Origin: Aldehydirespirator sp965220645
GTDB lineage: Bacteria; Actinomycetota; Acidimicrobiia; Acidimicrobiales; Aldehydirespiratoraceae
DNA length: 64,000 nt
Assembly (NCBI GenBank): GCA_965220645.1
Contig: OZ244836.1
Location: 1,922,001-1,986,000 of the forward strand
Direction: 5' to 3'
The notes under the pieces are model-generated. The model was not told the DNA's origin and did not search any database. It saw only the letters and a program-made list of their open reading frames with translations. How positions within the stretch are numbered: position 1 is the stretch's first letter; every line of letters starts with the position of its first letter. This document shows, one piece after another, positions 59,242 to 64,000 of this stretch. The translations under genes and the position numbers were made by a program.

Positions 59242-59249
59242 CGCTCTGA
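59217..59249 (+). CDS. Micro-ORF MTVCRVLRSL overlapping the antiporter start
   Basis: A ten-codon frame in the last repeat unit; its TGA overlaps the antiporter ATG as TGATG, a layout used for translational coupling. The same peptide is encoded in each perfect copy. Whether it is translated is unknown; the peptide sequence may be only a by-product of the promoter repeat. Confidence 0.3.
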   Translation: MTVCRVLRSL

Positions 59250-60196
59250 TGCTGCTCGGCCTCGTTCTTTCCGTGGTCGGGCTGGTCGTGCTGTCACTGG
59301 CGGCCGACCAATTCGTACGGGGAGCCGCCCGGCTGGCCGTCGTGTTGAGGATGGCCCCGCTCGTGGTGGGCGCCGTCGTGGTGGGGTTCGGCACCAGCGC
59401 GCCGGAGATGCTGGTGTCGACGCTGGCTGCGGCCAACGGCCGGTTGGACATTGGCGTTGGCAACATCATCGGCTCCAATGTGGCCAACATCTCGCTGGTG
59501 CTGGGCGCGGCGTCGTTCGTGGCCGTGGTCCCGGTCAGCTCCAGCGTGGTGCGCCGCGACGCGGCCGTGTCGGTGGCTGCGGTCGCCATGTTCGCCCTGC
59601 TCGTGCAGGGCGAGCTCGGTCGCCTCGAGGGACTGGTGCTGGTGGCCGCGCTGATGGCTTGGTTCGTGCTGGTGTTGACCGGAGCCCGCGCCGGCGAGGC
59701 CGAAGCAGACATGGAGGACCTGTCGGAGATCGTGGGGGAGGATCCTCCCGCCCTCAGGGTCGAGACCCTGCGCACGGTCGTGTCGCTCGCTCTGGTGGCC
59801 GGCTCGGCATACGTCCTTGTCGAGGGCGCCGAGCGAGTGGCCGAAGCGCTGAACCTGTCGGGCGGCTTCGTCGGTTACACGATGGTTGCGGTGGGCACCT
59901 CCGCGCCCGAGCTGGTCACCGCCGTGGCTGCGGCCCGCCAGCGCGAGACCGAGCTTCTGGTCGGCAACCTTCTGGGTAGCAACGTGTTCAACTCGCTAGC
60001 GGTGGGCGGCGTCATCGGCCTGGTGGGGCCGGGACCGGTCGGCGACGTCAAGCTACAGACCCTGGGATCGTTGATGATGGTGGTGATCTGCGTGGTGAGC
60101 TGGGTGGACATGGCCATCGGCCACCGGGTCAGCCGCATCGACGGTGCGGTGCTGCTGGGTCTGTGGGTGGTGAGCATCGTGCTGCTGGCCGGTTGA
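59249..60196 (+). CDS. Calcium/sodium antiporter (CaCA family)
   Basis: A 315-residue cation exchanger of the YrbG/CaxA-like CaCA family, with about ten membrane helices. Both alpha repeats are present: GFGTSAPEMLVS with GNIIGSNVANI in the first half, and AVGTSAPELVTA with GNLLGSNVFNSL in the second; their acidic residues bind Na+ and Ca2+. An acidic loop (GEAEADMEDLSEIVGED) separates the halves. It probably exports Ca2+. Translation begins at ATG 59249 directly within the last promoter repeat. Confidence 0.93.
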   Translation: MLLGLVLSVVGLVVLSLAADQFVRGAARLAVVLRMAPLVVGAVVVGFGTSAPEMLVSTLAAANGRLDIGVGNIIGSNVANISLVLGAASFVAVVPVSSSVVRRDAAVSVAAVAMFALLVQGELGRLEGLVLVAALMAWFVLVLTGARAGEAEADMEDLSEIVGEDPPALRVETLRTVVSLALVAGSAYVLVEGAERVAEALNLSGGFVGYTMVAVGTSAPELVTAVAAARQRETELLVGNLLGSNVFNSLAVGGVIGLVGPGPVGDVKLQTLGSLMMVVICVVSWVDMAIGHRVSRIDGAVLLGLWVVSIVLLAG

Positions 60197-60284
60197 GCCC
60201 CTCATGACGCCGCACCGGGAGCGCACGGATGAGATCCCTGGAACCGGGGAGGGCGGCGGCACGTCTCATCAGCATGGTGTCCAA

Positions 60285-61559
60285 GTGAGACGTGCGGCCG
60301 TGACGCGGCTTGGTTCGGTGGCGGGCGCTCTGGTGTGCGTCGGCGCTCTCGGTGTTGGCTGCGCCCCGAGTCCGCCAGGGGAGAGCCCGCCGGCCGCGAC
60401 CGAGAGTCCAGACTTGGCCACCGGCCAGCCGGCGGTTCCGGACGCCACGCAGCCCCCCGCCACACCGGCACCGGCGCCCACCACCACAGAACGGTCCGGC
60501 CCCCCCACGATGCTGGGCAGGTCTGCCTGGACCTCCCCTGCGGTGGCGCCGGCGCCCTCTGCCCCGTGTTCGGCCGCGGGACCGGTCTACCCGGTCATCG
60601 CTGATGTGAAACGTGGCTTCGAGCCCCCCGGGGAGGGACCGGCACCCTCTACGACGTTGCTGTTTCCGTGCCCAGCCGAACAGGCGCCCCCAGATCAGGC
60701 CCGGGCGGAACACGAGCCGACCGAGGTGGTGGAAGCTCCCGAAGCGCCTGAGACCGGTGAGGCTGATCTCGCGCCGTCCGCGACCACTCCGACCGACGGG
60801 CAAGCTGGCATGTCCGTGTTTCCACCCGTCGGCGACGGATGGGAGGTGGCCCGCTGGACGGTGGAGATCATCGAGAGCGTCCCCCACGATCCCGATGCCT
60901 TCACCCAAGGACTCGAGGTTGCCGACGGCACCATGTACGAGAGCACGGGTCTTCGGGGCCGATCGTCCCTGCGGACGGTGGACACCGCCACCGGCGAGGT
61001 CACGGCGCAGGTCGCGTTGGCGAATGAGTTTTTCGGCGAGGGCCTGACCGTCGTGGGTGACAGGATCATTCAGCTCACCTGGCAGAGCGGCAAGGCGGTG
61101 GTGTACGACCGGGCAACGCTGGAGGCGGTGGGAGAGCACGGCTACCAGGGTGAGGGGTGGGGCCTGTGCGACGCGGGCAGTGTGCTCATCATGTCCGACG
61201 GGTCCGATCGGTTGGCGTTTCGGGATCCGCAGACCTTCGAAATCCTTGGCTGGGTGCCGGTCACGGCTCCGAACTACGACGGCCGGCTCGACCACCTCAA
61301 CGAACTCGAGTGTGTAGAAGGCTTGGTCATTGCGAACGTATGGCAGACCAACCACCTGCTGGTGATCCATCCTGGCACCCACCGGGTGCTGGCGACCATC
61401 GATGCCCAGCCTCTGGTCGACGATGTGCTCCTGCACCCGCAGCCAAGCGGCATCGATGTGCTCAACGGGGTGGCGGTGGACGAAAAAACCGCCACCCTGT
61501 GGATGACCGGAAAGCTGTGGCCCAGGCTCTACAGGGTTCGCGTAGTGGAGGTTTCGTAG
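60285..61559 (+). CDS. Glutaminyl-peptide cyclotransferase-like lipoprotein
   Basis: A 424-residue lipoprotein: signal RRAAVTRLGSVAGALVCVGALGVGC with a lipobox Cys, a long Pro/Thr/Ala-rich linker, then the plant/bacterial-type glutaminyl cyclase beta-propeller (VPHDPDAFTQGLEVADGTMYESTG, NEFFGEGLTVVGDRIIQLTWQ, MSDGSDRLAFRDPQTF, ELECVEGLVIANVWQTN, LNGVAVDEKTATLWMTGKLWP). It would form pyroglutamate at peptide N-termini outside the cell. GTG 60285 gives a normal signal peptide; the frame is also open to ATG 60204, 7 nt after the antiporter stop. Confidence 0.85.
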   Translation: MRRAAVTRLGSVAGALVCVGALGVGCAPSPPGESPPAATESPDLATGQPAVPDATQPPATPAPAPTTTERSGPPTMLGRSAWTSPAVAPAPSAPCSAAGPVYPVIADVKRGFEPPGEGPAPSTTLLFPCPAEQAPPDQARAEHEPTEVVEAPEAPETGEADLAPSATTPTDGQAGMSVFPPVGDGWEVARWTVEIIESVPHDPDAFTQGLEVADGTMYESTGLRGRSSLRTVDTATGEVTAQVALANEFFGEGLTVVGDRIIQLTWQSGKAVVYDRATLEAVGEHGYQGEGWGLCDAGSVLIMSDGSDRLAFRDPQTFEILGWVPVTAPNYDGRLDHLNELECVEGLVIANVWQTNHLLVIHPGTHRVLATIDAQPLVDDVLLHPQPSGIDVLNGVAVDEKTATLWMTGKLWPRLYRVRVVEVS

Positions 61560-62711
61560 GTGCGATCCAGAAACGCCGTGGTATTCGGCGGCGCTCTCCT
61601 TGCGGCCGTGCTGATGGCGTCGGCATGCACCGCGAGTTCCGATGTTCGCTCATCGACGGGGGCTTCGTCAACCCTGCCCCCCGAGACCACCGCTTCGGTG
61701 CCGCCACCCACGACGGCTTCGACCACCACCCTCCCGGGCACCACGACCACCGAGTCAGTCAGGACGTGGACGCTGCTGGCCACCGGCGACGTTCTGATGG
61801 AACGATCCGAGCGGTTGGGCATCGACCCCTTCGAGTCGATACAGCCCCCGCTGGGCTCCGCTGACCTCTCGGTGGTGAACGTGGAGATGGCGATCAGCGA
61901 CCGGGGCACAGCCCGCGACAAGGCGTACGTGTTCCGCGCTCCGCCTGCGGCGGCTGCCCGCATCGCGGCCGGGGGCGTGCGGGTTGCCAACCTGGCCAAC
62001 AACCATGCCATGGACTACGGCCCGGACGCCCTGGCCGACACCATCGACCTGCTGGAGGCAGCCGGGGTGACCACTATCGGTGCCGGCAGCAACATCGACG
62101 AGGCCTACCGCTACCGGGTTCTGACCACCCGGGGCGGCCTGAGCGTGGCCTTCGTCGGAGCCTCCCTGATCGTTCCTTCCAATTTCGCGGCCGGCCCCAC
62201 CACGCCGGGAATCGCTTCGGCGCACTCACCCGATCTGGCCCGAGTGCTCGACTCCGTTCGGGCCGCGGCCGCGGCCGCCGACGCGGTGGTCGCCGTGGTT
62301 CATTGGGGCATTGAGCGCAACCCCTGCCCGAACGACGCGCAGCGCTCGCTCGCCCGGCAACTCCTCGATGCGGGCGCCGACGCCATCATCGGCCATCATC
62401 CGCACGTGCTTCAGCCCGTGGTGTTCACCGGCGAGAAGCTGGTGGCCTTCTCGCTGGGCAACTTCATCTGGGAGCCCCGGCAGCACATGAGCGGCGAGAC
62501 CGGCGTCCTTCAGATCGACTTCGACGGCGACAGGGTTGTCGGCTGGACGCTCCATCCCCACCTGCTCGACGGCGACGGTGTGCCCGTTCCGGTCGACTCC
62601 GGGCCCCGCGTCAACCGCATACACGAAATCACCTCGGGCGATTGCGGCCCTCACATGCCTCCGCAGACAACTACCTCGCTGCCCCCGCCGACCGGCACCG
62701 CCGGGTTCTAG
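61560..62711 (+). CDS. CapA-family lipoprotein
   Basis: A 383-residue CapA-domain protein, the second in this window. The signal VVFGGALLAAVLMASACTAS ends in a lipobox, followed by a Ser/Thr/Pro linker. Domain motifs are LLATGDVLMERS, VVNVEMAISDRG, NLANNHAMDYG, VVHWGIERNPCP, GHHPHVLQPVVF and FSLGNFIWEPR. The role is probably in cell-surface polymer handling, but unproven. Its GTG start directly follows the cyclase gene stop (TAGGTG), so the two are co-translated. Confidence 0.88.
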   Translation: MRSRNAVVFGGALLAAVLMASACTASSDVRSSTGASSTLPPETTASVPPPTTASTTTLPGTTTTESVRTWTLLATGDVLMERSERLGIDPFESIQPPLGSADLSVVNVEMAISDRGTARDKAYVFRAPPAAAARIAAGGVRVANLANNHAMDYGPDALADTIDLLEAAGVTTIGAGSNIDEAYRYRVLTTRGGLSVAFVGASLIVPSNFAAGPTTPGIASAHSPDLARVLDSVRAAAAAADAVVAVVHWGIERNPCPNDAQRSLARQLLDAGADAIIGHHPHVLQPVVFTGEKLVAFSLGNFIWEPRQHMSGETGVLQIDFDGDRVVGWTLHPHLLDGDGVPVPVDSGPRVNRIHEITSGDCGPHMPPQTTTSLPPPTGTAGF

Positions 62712-62726
62712 GTTGGTGACACCTCT

Positions 62727-64000
62727 ATGTCCGACAGACCCAGATCCTTCGTGGTGCACACCTTGGGGTGCCCGAAGAACCAGGTCGACTCCGACAAGCT
62801 TGTCGGATTGCTGGTTGCCGACGGCCTGTCTCCGGCGCGCGAGACGGCCGAGGCCGACGTGGTGGTCGTCAACACGTGCGCGTTCGTCGAGGAGGCCCGC
62901 CAAGAGTCGATCGACACGATCCTGACTGTCGCCGAGGCCAAGGCACCCGGCGCTTCGCTGGTGGTTACCGGCTGCCTCGCGGAGCGCTATGGAGACGACT
63001 TGGCCGAGGCCTTGCCGGAGGCCGACCGCATAGCCGGATTCGGGATGACGCTCACCACCGGACCGCCGGCGGCACCTGGCGGCGTGCCGGTGGAGCTGGG
63101 ACGGCGGGCTGCCCGCTCGATTCCGGCGTTCGACCTGCTCAACCTGCCTCGGCCGCCCTCGCCCCGCCCGTGGGCGTATGTGAAGATCGCCGAGGGCTGT
63201 GACCGTGCCTGCGGCTTCTGCGCCATCCCCAGCTTCCGGGGTCCCCAGCGAAGCCGCACGTTCGAGCAGATTCTCGCGGAGATCGAGCAGCTCGAAGCGG
63301 TCGAGATCGTGCTGGTGGCTCAGGACCTCGCCTCCTACGGCCGTGATCAGGGTCGGGGCGAGCGCCGCATCGTGCCGCTGGTGGAGGCCGTGTCGGAGAG
63401 GGCTGCCCGCACCCGCCTGCTGTACCTGTACCCGTCGGACCTCAACGACACGCTGATAGAGGCCATCTGCGCCACCGGCGTTCCCTACTTCGACCTGTCG
63501 CTCCAGCATGTCTCGGCCCCTCTGCTGCGCCGCATGCGCCGGTGGGGCGACGGCGGGCGATTCCTGGCCCGCATCGAAGCGATCCGCCGGCGCGAGCCGG
63601 AGGCCGCCTTCCGGTCGAACTTCATTGTCGGCTACCCGACCGAGACCGAGGAAGACCACGACCTGCTGCTGCGCTTCGTGGGGGAGGCTCAGCTCGACTG
63701 GTGCGGGTTCTTCGCCTACTCCGAGGAGGAAGGCACCTACTCCTCCAGTCTGGAAGGCCAGGTTGACGAGGGCCTGCGCTCAGATCGGCTGGCAGAACTC
63801 GGCGAACTGCAGGACGCCATCACCGCCCGGCGCCGCGAGCTGCTGGTGGGCCGGCAGGTGGAGGTGCTCGTGGACGAGCCCGGCGTGGGTCGCACCCATC
63901 GCGAAGCCCCCGAGATCGACGGCGTCGTGCATGTGCCCGCCGACCTGGCCGCGGGTACCTTCGCGACGGTGACCGTGACCGCTGCAGTTGGTTGCGACCT
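62727..64000 (+). CDS. rimO: Ribosomal protein S12 methylthiotransferase RimO (3' end cut by window)
   Basis: The visible 424 residues form most of a RimO. The UPF0004 domain has the three cluster-binding cysteines in TLGCPKNQVDSD, NTCAFVEEARQES and VTGCLAERYGDD; the radical SAM CxxxCxxC is CDRACGFCAIPSFRG; then LYLYPSDLND, PYFDLSLQHVS and FIVGYPTETEEDHD. The GCPKN form distinguishes RimO from MiaB. It methylthiolates an Asp of S12. The C-terminal TRAM domain begins near the window end (RRRELLVGRQVEVLVD) and the stop is beyond it. Confidence 0.93.
   Translation, partial: MSDRPRSFVVHTLGCPKNQVDSDKLVGLLVADGLSPARETAEADVVVVNTCAFVEEARQESIDTILTVAEAKAPGASLVVTGCLAERYGDDLAEALPEADRIAGFGMTLTTGPPAAPGGVPVELGRRAARSIPAFDLLNLPRPPSPRPWAYVKIAEGCDRACGFCAIPSFRGPQRSRTFEQILAEIEQLEAVEIVLVAQDLASYGRDQGRGERRIVPLVEAVSERAARTRLLYLYPSDLNDTLIEAICATGVPYFDLSLQHVSAPLLRRMRRWGDGGRFLARIEAIRRREPEAAFRSNFIVGYPTETEEDHDLLLRFVGEAQLDWCGFFAYSEEEGTYSSSLEGQVDEGLRSDRLAELGELQDAITARRRELLVGRQVEVLVDEPGVGRTHREAPEIDGVVHVPADLAAGTFATVTVTAAVGCD

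Larger units (their letters stand above)
59011..59249 (+). repeat. 34-bp tandem repeat array carrying promoters and micro-ORFs
   Basis: One degenerate 33-nt copy (59011-59043) is followed by six perfect 34-bp copies starting at 59044, 59078, 59112, 59146, 59180 and 59214. Each contains CTGACA, an 18-nt spacer, TACGGT and then CGCTCTGACATGACC. Each unit's ATG opens a ten-codon frame MTVCRVLRSL ending in TGA. In the last unit the TGA (59247-59249) overlaps the antiporter ATG (59249-59251). The array fills the whole gap between ftsK and the antiporter gene. Confidence 0.9.

Noticed and set aside
59011..59249. CRISPR array
   Set aside because: The 34-bp units are directly adjacent with no variable spacers, and each carries promoter elements; there are no cas genes.
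60129..61436. 435-residue minus-strand open frame
   Set aside because: Antisense to the glutaminyl cyclase-like gene, with no signal peptide or motif support.

Overview
The window is high-GC, gene-dense DNA from an actinobacterium, most likely of the Acidimicrobiia or a close relative. The reasons are a CarD regulator, LLM/F420-type oxidoreductases, an imuA'-imuB-dnaE2 SOS cassette with an actinobacterial-type LexA box, RNase J, and the rpsO-pnp-dapB-dapA-rnj-ftsK housekeeping order. About a dozen genes share one start architecture: a -10 hexamer TANNNT ending 6-8 nt before an ATG/GTG, with no room for a ribosome binding site. This implies widespread leaderless mRNAs. No rRNA, tRNA, IS element or CRISPR array was seen.

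Regions. 1-7.5 kb: a nucleoside/purine-type ABC importer (BMP binding protein, double ATPase, two permeases) followed by a Rieske oxygenase, an adenine/adenosine deaminase and a second oxygenase that has lost its Rieske domain; this looks like N-substituted purine catabolism. 7.6-12.2 kb: acyl-CoA dehydrogenase, LLM oxidoreductase, thiolase and SDR. 12.2-17.5 kb: CarD, CapA-like protein, an aberrant amidohydrolase, a hypothetical protein and a HAD-like protein lacking its nucleophile. 17.6-25.8 kb: a ThDP enzyme, an AA_synth-family protein, a GntR regulator, an NMT1-type ABC importer, an LLM oxidoreductase and an enamidase-like amidohydrolase, together a probable N-heterocycle catabolic island. 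25.8-31.9 kb: a divergent pair of CaiB/BaiF CoA-transferases, an M20 peptidase and a GH3 glycosidase. 32.0-33.7 kb: a repeat-rich coiled-coil protein, decayed PIN-toxin and pRiA4b-ORF3-like fragments, and a double CDGSH protein. 33.7-39.7 kb: the SOS mutasome operon. 39.7-48.99 kb: a hydrolase, a peptide-binding lipoprotein, D-aminoacylase, SDR, AMP-ligase, an ArsC-like protein, ferredoxin and ferredoxin reductase. 49-64 kb: rpsO, pnp, dapB, SURF1, dapA, rnj, ftsK, a Ca2+/Na+ antiporter, a glutaminyl cyclase-like lipoprotein, a second CapA and rimO (cut by the window end).

Two observations stand out. First, the ArsC-family gene at 47069-47443 has an in-frame TGA exactly at the catalytic Cys12 position. 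A 7-bp hairpin with a GGTC loop lies 24 nt downstream, as expected of a bacterial SECIS, so this is probably a selenoprotein. Second, the gap between ftsK and the antiporter gene (59011-59249) is a perfect 34-bp tandem array. Every unit contains a complete promoter (CTGACA, 18 nt, TACGGT) and a ten-codon micro-ORF, and the last micro-ORF's stop overlaps the antiporter start. It looks like a promoter/leader array whose copy number could tune expression.
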